DNA of 64,000 nucleotides from Hemileia vastatrix (GCA_030280995.1 JASXTE010000002.1:10740683-10804682), one strand, 5' to 3'; positions 31,925 through 43,842 are shown, numbered from the stretch's first letter. Numbers and translations are program-made. Notes: generated from the sequence alone by a model not told the origin.

Positions 31925-31986
31925 GTAAGCAATGAAATCTATGTCTCACTCGGACTGGCAAAAAGGTTACTTATAAGCGGTTATAG
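31925..31986 (+). other. Intron-like duplicated LTR end between LTR and primer site of Copia-1
   Basis: 31943-31986 repeats the last 44 nt region of the LTR (31881-31924) with three mismatches. The segment starts GTAAGC and ends TTATAG, so removing 31925-31986 (62 nt) as an intron would place the LTR end TTATAG directly against the primer site GTTATGGGCTCC. The 3' LTR has no such duplication. Element D shows the same arrangement. Confidence 0.65.
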
Positions 31987-31999
31987 GTTATGGGCTCCT
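31986..31999 (+). other. Primer-binding site of Copia-1
   Basis: GGTTATGGGCTCC resembles the complement of the initiator-tRNA anticodon stem (GGTTATGAGCCC), the half-tRNA primer type known for copia elements. GGTTATGGGC recurs in D (42066-42075, minus strand) and at 50415. Confidence 0.6.
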
Positions 32000-33187
32000 C
32001 CCTTTATATTAGTGATAATCAACCATTTTACCAGTCCCGGTGTGTACCCGCGAGAGCAAAATCTTTTATGGCTGCAGGCCGAAACTCAAGAAACGATAAT
32101 CCATTTCAATCTCGTCCCCGCCTGCAGCGTGAGCTGAGAAGCAATCCCTCCAATCCAGCTGCTTCATCTTCTACAACTCCAAATCCTCCACCTTCACGTA
32201 CCCCTTCTCCAGCTCCCTCGCTCTCTGAGTCAAGTAAAACCTCATTGAAATCTCCTTCTACCCACATCCTCCAAACTCACCCATGGATAATGCGGCTGGC
32301 ACCCACCGTGACAATCCTTCTCCTCCCGTCGTGACCAAACCTTTGATTACCATCTCTATTATGGTGAACCATGTAAAAAACAATGTTCGGGATATCCCTA
32401 AACTTGAATCCAATGGAAGAATTGGTGCCAATGGAGACAACTTGTCCTAATCGGTATTACTGATGAGGTCGAAACAGAAGACTATGTTCTCTGTGACACA
32501 ATTACCAATTATGATGCATTTGAAGATTGAATATCCTGGATGTACATCTTCCATTCAGTTGATCAGAAGCTACAAAATCTGCTTCCGGATTCAAAAAAGG
32601 CACGCCCAGCTTATTCCCTTTTGGAAAACAAATTTGATCAATCCTCGCATACACTACGTATGCAGACTTGTCATGAAATATTATCACTTTGCGATGGAAC
32701 CTTCACCGACCCTATCTCTCATCTCAAAAAATTTCTAAACCTTAGCGATGAGCTTTTTTGTTCTGGTTTTATTCTTAATCGTGACTCTTTCAACGCCCTC
32801 CTTGCCCAAGCTCTCCTTCCTGCGAATGCGGATGATCTTTTTGTTGAATTAAACAAACATTTTGATTCGACAAGGACCACGGTTTTAACTTTTGATGATT
32901 TCAGTTCTACCCTTGCGAATGCTCATACGAATTTGCAATCTACAAAACAATTGGTCACCTTGAACCGAATGGATGCATTGGAAACATCTGCTCTAGTTTT
33001 CCGCCGTCCTAAACCTGACCTTTATCAACCCCCCAATTCTCAACGTCAATGCCACATTTGCAAAAGTGTAGAGCATTTTGTCGATATGTGTCCTTATCAC
33101 CTGGCTTCCCCTACATTCAGTCCGGAACTTTGGACTCAAAAATTTGAAAAAGCCAATCCCGCAATATCTGAAAGGATTCAATCCTAA
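31990..33187 (+). pseudogene. Gag of Copia-1, frameshifted
   Basis: An N-terminal Ser/Pro-rich segment (open to 32334), a frameshift, then an open section 32540-33187 with typical copia Gag helices and a zinc knuckle CHICKSVEHFVDMC. A stop at 33185-33187 separates it from protease. Gag would bind and package element RNA. It is not functional as it stands. Confidence 0.85.
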
Positions 33188-33226
33188 TTTCAAAATCGTC
33201 CAAAACAAATCTCGTCAAAGCCCCCG

Positions 33227-34389
33227 ATGGCTCGTTTTGCTGAACTAGAATCCGGTGCTATAGAGGTCATGGCAGCCACCCTCCACAATATTGATATGAA
33301 CTCAGAAAACTGGGAAAAACCAGCTGATGGGAGGGATGGGATGGTGGTTCTTGATACTGGTGCCATTCACCATATCACAGGTGATGTTCGTCTCCTTAAT
33401 GACTTTCTCCCTGTTTTCCCACCCATCCCTATTAAAGTAGCCACTAATGCCACTCCTTCATTTATCACTGGTTGCAGAAATATTATTGTAAAAGGGACCA
33501 AAGGAGAAACTGTGTTAATCAAGGATGTCTTCTACAGTCCTGCTGCAAGATGTACCTTAATTTTGGCAATTGATTTGATTTTACATGGTGCTATTCTATT
33601 GCTCATTAGCAACAATAATATCAATATAAAAATATAAAATTTGTAGATGTTATTGCTAATTGTGATACTGGTGTTAGATTGTGGTCTCTACCTGTTTTTC
33701 TTCCTGATGCGTGCAATTCATTAAATTCATTGTGTCTGCCGTGTGATGAACCTGTTTCTTTCCTTCATTCTCTTGCTAAAAAATATCCTAACTGCCGTCC
33801 TACAGCTGCTCCTGGATCCCTACTGGACTGGCACCGACGTTTGGGTCATGTGAGTGATAAGAGAATCAGGTCTATTATCCGCCAACAACTTGGACCAAAT
33901 GCACCGCTTAAAATTCCACCTGGACGCATTGTTTGTGAAGACTGTGTTATTGCAAAAATCTGTAGATGACCGGCACTCAAACTGTCAGACCGATTGCATG
34001 GTAGAATGGGTTGAATTGTAGGTGATCTGATAGGTCCTATCAAACCTACGACTTGTGGGGGGGCAATGTACGTGGCAACTTTCAGAGAATCCAACTCTAC
34101 CTATGGCAAAGTGTTCCTCCTTAAGCACAAATATCAGGCCCTTGAAGTGTTCAAAATTATTTTGCACAAATTAGAGAATTTCACGTCAATGAAGTTAAAA
34201 AATTTTTGATCTGATAGAGGTGGGGAATTCTGTAATAAAGCTTTTGATTCTTTCCTTCAGGAACCTGGAATTTTCCATTAATTATCATGCCCCTATCACC
34301 ATGAACAGAATGGTGCTGCTGAATGTTTCAATCGGACTGTTGGGGATATGGCATGAGTCTTACTACTTTGCAGTGGATTAGATGAGTCT
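33227..34389 (+). pseudogene. Protease and integrase of Copia-1, broken
   Basis: The protease motif VVLDTGAIHHITGDV is near 33342-33386. The GAG-pre-integrase finger DWHRRLGHVSDKRI with CEDCVIAKICR is near 33825-33965. Integrase core fragments (DLIGPIKP, KVFLLK, a DRGGEFC-like block at 34216, PYHHEQNGAAECFN) follow, with stops at 33637, 33967 and 34208-34209. Confidence 0.85.
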
Positions 34390-35730
34390 ATGTGGAGATA
34401 TGCGTATAAATGGGCTGCATATAATCATAACTGTCTTCCAAACTCAGTAGTTAAGAATTCAACGCCAATGTTTGAAATCCTTAAACAAAAGCCTGACTAT
34501 TCTCTCCTCAGAACTTTTGGTTCAATTGCTTATGTTCATGTTTTTAAGGAACAAAGAACCAAAATTCAACCTAGGGCCAAAAAGTGCCATGTGGTTGAGT
34601 ATATTGATGGAGGTAGAGGTTGGCGTTTTTTATTTCCTGAAGATAAGTCGTTTATAGACTCTGAAATGGCTGTGTTTCCTGGTGATCCTCAACCAGACCA
34701 TCTACGAGCCCAGGAGGCATCTCCTCTGACAGCAATCAAGAGTTCCCTCAATCATATTCTCAACAATTTGGCTCTTGGTGATTTTACTGATGAAAAAAAT
34801 CTGCAGTTTCAGGATGAGCTTGTGGAATTCATTCAAGTGAATGCCATTGAATTGTCGGATAAATTACCAAAAACCTTCAAGCAAGCAATGAAACATCCAC
34901 ATGCTAATCAATGGTTGCATGCTTTCCAAGAGGAGATGGCTAACATGGAGAGGATGGGTGTTTGGACTCTAGAACACCTCCCTGATGGTAAGCGAGTAAC
35001 TGGTGCAAGGTGGGTATTTGCTTTGAAAAGAGACACCCAAGGTAATATTGTCAGTTACAAGGCACATTTTGTAGCCCAGGGTTTTAAACAACGTCCAGGT
35101 ATTGACTACCACAAGACTTTTGCACCCACCGCTACTTTTGCGTCATTACAATTACTTTTTACAATAGCAGCTAATTTCAACTGGCCAGTACGAAGCTTTG
35201 ATATGGTAGCTGCATACTTGAACAGTGATATAGACAAAGAAATATGGGTATCCCAGCTGAAAGGTTTTACTATTCCTGGGGATAACCGTGTACTACGTTT
35301 ACAAAAAGCACTTTATGGTACAAAACAGGCAGCACGCTGTCGGTGGCTACTTATATCTAAACATCTTAAAAATATTGGGTATACATCCAGCATGTATGAC
35401 ACTAGTCTTTATATACTGAAGAGACCTGGTGAAATAGGGGCGATCTGGTTGCATGTCAATGATGGAGTTGTCACAGCTGATTTCATTGAGGTCCTGGCCA
35501 AACTTGAACAATCTCTTACACCATATCTCAAGATAAAATGGGCCAATGAGGTTCCAAATATTGTTGGGGTAAATATAGAAAGGTCAAATGAGGTTTTTAC
35601 TTGGCATCAACCAATCCTTATTAAGAAGATACTTGATGAGCATAATCCATGCCACATATCTTCTAAATACCCTCTTCCCACCTCAGTTCCGCTTGAGTCC
35701 GCTACTAACAATGAAGCTTCTATTGAATAG
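34390..35730 (+). pseudogene. Reverse transcriptase of Copia-1
   Basis: 446 residues are open. The frame starts in the integrase tail (WAAYNHNCLPNSVV) and continues with RT motifs ARWVFALKRDTQGNIVSYKA, DYHKTFAPTATFASLQLL, FDMVAAYLNSDIDKEIWVSQ and LYGTKQAARCRW. The catalytic box reads LHVNDGV where the family has an Asp pair (element D keeps HVDDG), so the first active-site Asp is Asn. A TAG at 35728 ends the frame. Confidence 0.88.
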
Positions 35731-36389
35731 ACTAAATATCTTTCAATCATTGGCAGTCTTAGTTACTTGGCAATGGGTTCGAGACCCAACCTCTCATTTC
35801 CAGTCAATTTTTTGGCGCGGTTTGTGGCTCATCCGACAGAACGTCATTGGTCTGGACTCAAACACTTATTGCGGTACCTCGAACATTCAAAATATTTAAA
35901 ACTCAAATTGTTTCCTGACAGGTCAAGTGATATCCAAACTAAAATTTATACTGATGCTTCATGGAACAATGAATATTCGAGAGCCACCAACGGTCATGTT
36001 TTCTTTGTCAACAATGTCCCAATAATTTGGAAATCTAAATGGAAAGCTACTGTTACCAAATCATTGTGTGCGGCTGAATATCTTGCTATGGGAAATGCAA
36101 CTACTGACATTCTATGGATGCGGAATTTGTTGTTGGACATATTTGATGTTATTGCTCCTAAAATTCTTTGTTGTGATAACGAAGGTGCAATTGCAAATAT
36201 GAATGATCATCCATCTGAAAAAAGGACTAGAGTTACAGATAGGAATTTTTATTTTGTCAATGAGAATTTTTTTAGTGGTGAGGTGATTCTAGAATAGGTA
36301 TCTAGTGGCGATCAAAGGGCAGATATTTTAACTAAAGGCCTGGGCACAAATTTGTTACCCAGAAAAAGAGATATGGTTGTTGTCACTTA
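35731..36389 (+). pseudogene. RNase H and 3' end of Copia-1 Pol
   Basis: After a frame change, 35767-36297 encodes KIYTDASWNNEYSRATNGHV, KSLCAAEYLAMGNATTDILW and DNEGAIANMNDHPSEKRTRV, the copia RNase H. A TAG at 36295 interrupts the end (SSGDQRADILTKGLG follows). A purine tract TGTGGGGGGG (36509-36518) precedes the 3' LTR. Confidence 0.85.
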
Positions 36390-36518
36390 GTTTCATTTAT
36401 TTTTCTTTTGTTTCCTTCTCAAATTTTTTTATATTTCTCTTTATTTTAATTTTTATATTTTTATCCAGTCTTCTAAGTTTTTTTTCCAGTTTTATATGAT
36501 ATTCACAATGTGGGGGGG

Positions 36519-36644
36519 TGTAGTGAACGGTCACTAGTATGCATGTAGTTAGTCATTATGAATATGTATATAAACCTGTAAACACATGTAGCTGTTTCCC
36601 CGTCTCACTCAGACTGGCGGAAAGGTTACTTATAAGAGGTTATA
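36519..36644 (+). repeat. 3' LTR of Copia-1
   Basis: 126 bp from TGTAGTGAACGG to AGGTTATA, followed by ATCAG. It lacks the LTR-end duplication seen at the 5' side. Confidence 0.93.
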
Positions 36645-36649
36645 ATCAG

Positions 36650-39211
36650 TAGCCGCTACAATTGCACCTTTTTTGTTGCAATAGAGAGTTGTTGGACCAT
36701 GGCATAAGTCCACTTCACATAGAAGGTTATGCATCCACAGAGCCTGAAAATTTGCATTTGACATTGCCATTAACTCGGAGTGAAGTGAAGCTGTAACCAC
36801 TCTTGATTGAGGCTTTGATTGCCATAAGATGAGACAGTTGTTGAGCTGAAGAACATGAAAACCTGTAGTCCTAGAAAATTCACCACCCCAAGTGGCATCA
36901 CAATAAATGTCTGTTTATGTATTGTCATTAAATGTAGGAAAAAGATGAAATTTCATGTCTTTGGTAAATTGTGAATATCTCAGCAAATGATTAAGCGCAT
37001 CCCATTCAGCTTTACCTGGTCTTGATGCATAATGTGCCAGAAAGTTGACAGGATACACCAAATCAGGCCTTGATCCTGCTACAAGATACAATAAAGAACC
37101 AATAATAGACAGGAATTTGATAGGTTGAAGTGGGTGGTGAGATTTTTCTTTTAAAGATACAAAGAAAAGATTTATTGATAAAGGCGAGTGGGAATTTAGA
37201 CCATTTGGATTGTGTTCATTAAGAATTTTGTTGACAAGAGCTGGTTGGTGAATGGTAAAACCTTAGGGACATTGGGAAACTGCCAAACCAACAATAGAAG
37301 AGATAACATCAGACCATTTTACCTTTAAACTATTCCCCATATCCATTTCCAACTCCCTTAAAGCCGCATCACTACTCCCTACCACCACACCATCATCTAC
37401 ATGAATCCACAACATTCCCTTTGAACCCACTTTTTCTAGAACATATACACTTGCATCCTGATTGCTTGATCTGTAACCCAAATTTCCCAGAATTATTCTG
37501 AGATGTTTCCACCAACACCTGGCTGCTTGCTTAGTCCCATAAAGAGCTTTTCTAAGTTTTCAGACATAAGTTGGATTAACAGACTCAAAACCTTCAGGAT
37601 AGTTGACATAAATTTCTTCCTCAAGATCACTATGGAGATAGGCTGTAGTGACACCAAAAGTTTTGACTGGCCAGTTGTAGGTAGCAGCTAGAGTGAGAAT
37701 CAGATGCAAAGAGGCAAAACTAGCCATTGGAGCAAAAGTGTCATTAAAGTAAATACCCTCAATTTGTTTGAAACCCTGATCTACATATTGCGCCTTGTGT
37801 TTGATGATCTTTCAGAATTCATCTCTTTTTTAAGAAAAAACCCATCGAGCACCTGTAAAAGTTTTTCCAGGAGGAAGAAGAACTATATCCCAAACTTTCA
37901 TGTTTGACATTTTGTCCAATTCCTGAAGTTAAGCTGACTTCCATTCAAGTACATCTGGATGCTTCATTTCCTGTTTGAAAGTTCTAGGTAGTGGGTCAGA
38001 AAGTTCACAAGCATTAATGTTGATGAAATCAACCATAACATCCTGTGCATAAATAGTTTCTTCTGCTGTAAAATCACCAAATTTCAATTGATCCAAAATA
38101 AATTCTAGATCACCTTTAGATTGAGATGCAGCTGGATGTGAAACTGTGAGGGTCTTGGTATTGTCCTCGTCTCCTTCAGGGATAAAATTTTACATTGCTG
38201 ACTGAATAAAAGAATTAGACTCTGGATGCCAAAAAATCCAACCTTTACCACCCTCAATAAAACCAACAACCCTGAAACGCATAGCCCGGACTTCCATCTT
38301 AGTTCTTTTTTCAGTTGGGATGTGCACATATGCCTGCTGACCAAAAATTTTGACAGGTGATAAGTCCACTTTTTTGTTGAAAATGATTTGGTATGGGGTA
38401 CTGTCAGTAACTCAAACATTTGGTAATTTATTGTGAATAAAAGAAGCCCAACAATATGTAAAGGTCCAGAAGGTGGAAGGCAGATTTGAAGCAAGAAGGA
38501 TTGTCCTAGAAATTTCACCAATAGTTTCATTGAATCTTTCAGTCATCCCATTTTGTTCATGGTGATAAGGCATAGAGTGTTCATGGAGGATACCTTGTTG
38601 GGAGAGGTATTCAGAGAACTTCTTGTTCATGTATTCTTTGCCATTATCAGTTCTGAAGATTTTTAAACTTCAATTAGTGGTGTTTTCTAAACAAGTTTTG
38701 AAGTTAATAATAGCGTCAAAAACATCCAACTTTTTCTTTAGAATAAAAACCTCCCCATAAGTTGAGAAGGACTCTTTGAAAGTAGCCACATAGACCTCAC
38801 CCTTGTCTGTGACATCAACCATAGGCCCTACTAAATCAGAAACAACAAGATCCTTGAGCTCATGGGTACAATTGGATGCTTTGCACATATTTCTCCTCTT
38901 GCTTTTTGACACAGCACAAATATCACAGTATAATCTGCATGAAGGAACATAAGATGGTGCAATGCCACAAAGACCTTTTTTGGAAAGCCTTCTCAAAACT
39001 CTGATTCTTGTGTGTCCCAGAAGGTAATGCCAATCCATAATAGAGTCAGGAACCACAGCTGGATAAGGATTTTTGAAGGGGGTGAGGGAACAAAAGGGGC
39101 AGGAAGGGTAGCAGAGGATAAAGAGTTAAAATAATTCATTTCAAAAACATTTTTTTCTAGGTCACAAGGATAGACTAGATCAACCATCCATTTTTGTCCA
39201 GAAGAGGATTT
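36650..39211 (-). pseudogene. Pol of copia element D: integrase, reverse transcriptase, RNase H
   Basis: Minus strand from right: GAG-pre-integrase (MDWHYLLGHTRIRVLRRLSK, CDICAVSKSKRR), integrase core (LVVSDLVGPMVDVTDKGEVY, then PYHHEQNGMTERFNETIG), reverse transcriptase with LWIHVDDGVVVGSSD (37370-37400) and RNase H (VDLCHGPTTLYCNKKGAIVA). Frames are split by stops at several sites (38670, 38150-38180, 37485-37500, 37262). The right edge rejoins gag-protease at 40026 across the solo LTR: FLAPKS continues with SSGQKWMVD. This is a decayed Ty1/copia element on the minus strand and the outermost host of the nested stack. Confidence 0.9.
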
Positions 39212-40020
39212 TGTCACCGGACGACCTACGCACAAGGTCGAGGGTGTTCCTGGAAGTGAGATGGAGGGAGTAGTTTTAGAAACTTCTTTGAAGCACAGAG
39301 GAAATTTTCAAGGAAGTGATTTGAAGATGACTCAAAGGAAGAGCTACTGCTTCAAGATATTTTTGATAAGAATTCTAATATAATTTAAAGGTAATATTAA
39401 TATTCTTAAGATCTCACAAAGGGTTGGAAAACTCAATAATCAAATATTTAAGTTTTAGAAATGATTACTGAGAAAAATAAGAAATGTACAATAATAATTA
39501 TTTAACCTGAAGTTTTACCACTATTAACTATATATATGTTTTATAATTTAATTCTAAAGAAATATTGAACCAAAATCCAACCCATTTTATATCCATTACT
39601 CCTCCTCGCCTTGACCTCATATCCATCCATCATTCCGCCCACCACAGACCACCAAAAATACACCCATTACACCTGGACCCTCCTCACTAGCATCCGTTAA
39701 CCCTTTAATCCTCCACTAAGCATCCCGTCCATGCTCACTATCCCTTTTAATAGCCCACAGATACTTAATAAACCTTTTGAGGAATATTACATTAACTATT
39801 GCGCTGTGCATTGCTTATCAAAGAAAAGACTAAACACACTATTAAGAGATTGACTAATTTAGATTTAAAGTTTAGATTAGCACGGTTAAATAGTGAGTAC
39901 ACAAAGGAAAGTGGCAGTTGCTATGTATAATCATTTTCTGCACTTCAAGTATGGATTTAGACCTCTGTATTATTGATTTAATGAGCTGCTTTTGCCTTGA
40001 GTGTCACATGGCGTGTGACA
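39212..40020 (-). mobile_element. Solo LTR of the chromovirus E family inside element D
   Basis: 809 bp, minus strand, TGTCACACGCC to GGTGACA, with target duplications GATTT (39207-39211 and 40021-40025). It matches the LTRs at 53273-54042 and 61012-61781 along most of its length. Recombination between two LTRs of one element leaves this product. Confidence 0.93.
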
Positions 40021-40025
40021 GATTT

Positions 40026-41822
40026 AGGAGCCAGAAATAATATTTTTTTGTTTTTTGAAATAATATAATCATGATTTTGATTAAAAGAAAGATAAATGCC
40101 ATTGTCTAAAAGATCAAAAGGAGAAATATAAGTATATTTTTCCCTATCACAATAGAAAACACCTTTGATTGTAACTAATTCTCCATCACATCCTTTAATG
40201 AACATGTTTCTGTGACCAGTAATGAAAGCAGCACTAGAGTCAATTGCAGTTTTGACAGGAATAGGAGTATCCAAACTTTTGAAGTCAGAGAGAAGATGTA
40301 CATCACCAGTGACATGATGTGTGGCACCAGAATCAAAAACACCTTGAAAATATTTACTGTCTTGCTCTTCAGTCCAGCTATCAGTACCAAAGTCCATCTC
40401 TTTCAAAGCAGTAGGGAGAACATCTAGCGCTTTGCAGCTGATTTTGTTTAAGTGGGGTTTTGATGAACTTTGAGCTGGCTGTTTTCCCTTCCTATTTTTC
40501 AGTGCCTTTTTGACAAGATTCATAGAGTCCTTATTGTCACAAGCAAAAGCTTCACGTTGTCCCCAAACTTCTACATTAAAACTTTTACTGTTGGTATCAT
40601 CTGGAAAAGTGTTTTGGAAGTGTTCAGAGGATTTGCAGTAAAAACAGGAGTAGTCAGGTTTTATGTTTCCAGGGTGGTAAATTTCCATTTGGCCTTTTTT
40701 GAAAGCCAAAGATGAAACAGAATCAGGTTCAGTTTCCAATTCAAAAGCTGTGGAAAGGGTAGGAGAATTTGAAGAAGAAAATTGGGATGAGTTGATAAAT
40801 GAATTTTGAAGAACATTCATCATTTCATCAAAAGAGGGTTGAGAGATGTCTTTTTGCAATTCAAAATGACAATTTGCTTCAGTTGCAAGATGATTAACTG
40901 ATGACGGTAATAAGAGTTGGGTGAAAACTGCCACCATTTCATCAAAACCAAAAACAAAACCTAATTGCTGAACTGCCTCCAAAATTGATTTAGCCTTTTC
41001 TCCATGCTCCATGACATTTGTGAAAGGTGAGGTTTTAATATTTAAGAGATCATTGAAAAGAGCCATGCAAGCAGTGTGAGAAGCTTTGTCAAATTTGGAG
41101 CTGAGAATAGAAAATGCCTTATAGCTTGTAATTCCAAAACTGATGAAAGATTGAAGTTTTTCATCAATGGTGTTGTAGATTGCATGCCAACTCATTTCAT
41201 CCTCAAATTTTAATATATTGTTTTTAACAGCATTGGTGTCTGAAATATATTTAGTGGAACGTACACAGCGCATTAAAAAAATGTTAATATTCTTCACCCA
41301 CATTTGCCAGTTACTTCCATCAGCTTTCAGTTTAGACATCTTGTTTTTTCTTTGAATTATTTCATCAATTACATCAGCACAGTCTTTACCTTTGTAAGTT
41401 ACAAAAGTGGGGTGTTCAGTGTCTGATACAAAAGAATCGCTGCTAAAGGATGAATCAGAAGGGGAATTGCGTGTATTGCTGGTTTTCACATGACACAACG
41501 ATGAGGCATGATTATTATTGTGTCTCGGTTGTTGCAAATGTGAACCTGCTTTGCTTTGCGATGACATTGGATGAGAGCAAAACTTTGAGGTTTGCTTAGT
41601 TAGATGAGGGGGATTAACACAAGAGGGTAGCTTGCTATTGGCTGATGGGGAAATAGGGGAGGGGGAGGGAGGCGGTGGGGTAGATGTGGGTAGGCAAGCA
41701 GTGTTTGCACTGTCTCTTGAGGAGGTAGGTGAGGAAAGGGTAACCAAAAATGTGTGCGATCGTTGCCTCATGCGGGTATTAAGAGAGGGAGGAGGGTTTA
41801 GATTCCTCAATTCATGCAACAA
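40026..41822 (-). pseudogene. Gag and protease of copia element D
   Basis: About 600 codons are open on the minus strand. N-terminal Ser/Pro/Thr-rich region, then the Gag core (KMSKLKADGSNWQMWVKNI, FDKASHTACMALFNDLLNIK), a zinc knuckle with its last Cys replaced (CFYCKSSEHFQNTF), and the protease FQGVFDSGATHHVTGDVHLL. The frame runs into the solo LTR. No ATG in frame is seen at the start: an ATG at about 41856 is one base out of frame, suggesting a small indel. Gag-protease looks open but the element as a whole is dead. Confidence 0.87.
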
Positions 41823-42075
41823 AAGAGGAGGGCACTTGCGTTGTATCCTAAGACATGATTAGAACGGATTTGGTTCTGAAGATTCAGCTGGCATGAATTA
41901 AATGGCCAGATACACTAGATAATTAGTCGTAGCGCTCAAAAAAAAATTGTGCTGGTGAAATGAATTGCACAGTGGTGAGACTTGTTTAATGTGGGGCAGG
42001 CACAGGGCACACAAATATAATCCAGGAAATACAAGATTGATAACTGCTAGTTACAAATCAGAGACAGCCCATAAC

Positions 42076-42134
42076 CTATGGTAGCAGTGTCAGTGCTTCA
42101 TCCGGAGTGAACCAGTAGTTTTTTCATTACTCAC
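42076..42134 (-). other. Intron-like duplicated LTR end between LTR and primer site of element D
   Basis: 42076-42113 repeats the LTR end 42135-42172 with one mismatch in 38 nt. On the minus strand the segment begins GTGAGT (42134) and ends ACCATAG (42076), with CTGAC 17 nt before the AG as a branch-site candidate. Splicing its 59 nt would join LTR end ACCATAG to primer site GTTATGGGCTG. The layout equals that of Copia-1, although the LTR sequences differ. Confidence 0.65.
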
Positions 42135-42248
42135 CTATGGTAGCAGTGTCAGTGCTTCGTCCGGAGTGAACCATAGTTAGACGCATCAGCTGAACCACAG
42201 ACTATATACAACTTATGTACTTAATAATCACTTAGCTATCATACTACA
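42135..42248 (-). repeat. 5' LTR of copia element D
   Basis: 114 bp on the minus strand, TGTAGTATGATAGC to CTACCATA, followed by the duplicated end and then the GGTTATGGGC primer site (42066-42075). The 3' LTR of D lies outside the window. Confidence 0.8.
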
Positions 42249-42256
42249 CATAACAA

Positions 42257-42992
42257 GAGCATCCACACTTGTGCAGGTGTGTAACTCCTGCTTACTTGCA
42301 TATTAGTTCTTAGTTGCACTAATTAATGAGGCCATTCCACACTCATTAGTGAAAATCTTCACTATTCGCAAGTCACCCAAAATATTCAACACTCATGTTT
42401 TTGCATGAATTCAGTAATTTCTAATTTATTTTCCCACATGTCTTTGCACTAATTTGGTATATTCATTGTTTTTTCACTAAATTGTTTTTTGCCACAATTA
42501 GGCCATACAACTGTCTCAAAGAATTACTAGACCTAGATGAGGATCACCTTACCTTTACTTACTTGTTAACTACCCTCCAAGTGGACACAGATTAAGTGAC
42601 CTCGTTTTCTTACTTTATGTGGTGATAGGACTGTTTAGAGGTATGTACATTGCACAGAACCTGTAGTAAAATAATATAGAGCTGGTTTTGGGTGTGATAT
42701 GATGATGAGAAGTGAGAAAAGTAGCATTCGGTAAGAGTGAAGTCTTAATGAAATGGAGGTATTGAGGTGTCGTGGGTGTGGTCTGTTGAGATGAATTACT
42801 GAAAAAATGGCAGGGCAGAAAATGAGTTACACAAATGGTTCAATAATTTGTGGAAAGATCCATGAATTACTGAAAAAATTAGTGATTTGACCCTTTACCG
42901 AATGACTTAAACATGATAAGTGCGGAATATTAGCCGCTATTTTCATTAAAATATGCATACCGAAGCTAATTGACCTGCAAGTGTGGATGCTC
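42257..42992. mobile_element. Harbinger-type MITE 1
   Basis: Inverted ends GAGCATCCACACTTG with a TG insertion on the left. The subterminal sequence TTCGGTATGCATATTTTA is shared with MITE 2. Flanking triplets CAA and TTA do not match, so the duplication is not confirmed. No gene inside. Confidence 0.7.
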
Positions 42993-43034
42993 TTATATAC
43001 TTATTTTTTACCGAGACGGAGACAGATGCCCTAA

Positions 43035-43839
43035 GAGCATCTACCTCCATGTCGGTAAATTGGTTCGGTATGCATATTTTACTGCATTTTGGCTTGAACC
43101 TTAACCCTCGTTTCATTAAAGGCCTCTATTAGCTAGTGAATTCAGCATGTACTGTAGCCTGTCAACTAAAGTTACTGAGCTCCTTTTGACCTCATTCGGT
43201 AATTCAATATTCTGCCAGCCAATTCTTTTCACTCCACCTTGTAGCTGCTGAACACTTTCACATTTCACTACTTATTGAAACAAAACATTTTTTATTTTAA
43301 TTCACAACTGTTACTACACAACACTTCCTATTAACACAATCTCCCATTTTGCACCTCGCCCTACAACCCCCAAATCCATATAAAGTGATCAACTTGTCTG
43401 ATCCAACAAAAAAGCGATCCCCTAATTGGAACCACCAAGTGTTAGGGTGTTACCATACTATGTACTTAGCTAGTCACCCATCAGTATATAGTGTAGCTTC
43501 CGAGTGCACCAGAGATCTTTTCCTGGTCCTGCAAGGCATCAGTCTCTACACCAAGAAGCTCTGTACATACAATTAAATCTTCTTCCATTGTGAGAAATTT
43601 GTCAATTAAGATTTGTTCCATCTGAAAAGTTGAGGAGAGTGAAATGAGTAGTGAGAACGCGAGAAAAAAAAGTTGAGTTAACTGAATGGGCAAGTCAACA
43701 CGAGGGTGAGGAAATTTTCCCAACGCGTGTTTGCTAACTGAATCAGCATATGAGGGTGTGAAACCTCATTTCAGTAACTATGGACGCAGCAATGATGCAA
43801 ATATCTACTGGAAATTTACTGCAACGGGGGTAGATGCTC
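43035..43839. mobile_element. Harbinger-type MITE 2 with TAA duplication
   Basis: Inverted ends GAGCATCTACC, with TAA at 43032-43034 and 43840-43842. 805 bp. A weak KKRSPNW-like stretch near 43405-43435 may be a trace of a SANT-type partner gene, but frames are broken. Confidence 0.8.
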
Positions 43840-43842
43840 TAA

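Larger units (their letters stand above)
31798..36644 (+). mobile_element. Ty1/copia element Copia-1, complete but decayed
   Basis: The two 126 bp LTRs (31798-31923, 36519-36644) begin TGTAGTGAACGG and end GGTTATA or AGTTATA. Target duplications are ATCAG (31793-31797, 36645-36649). It is inserted in pol of element D in the opposite orientation. An extra LTR-end duplication sits between the 5' LTR and the primer site. Gag and Pol are interrupted by stops and frameshifts. Confidence 0.95.
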
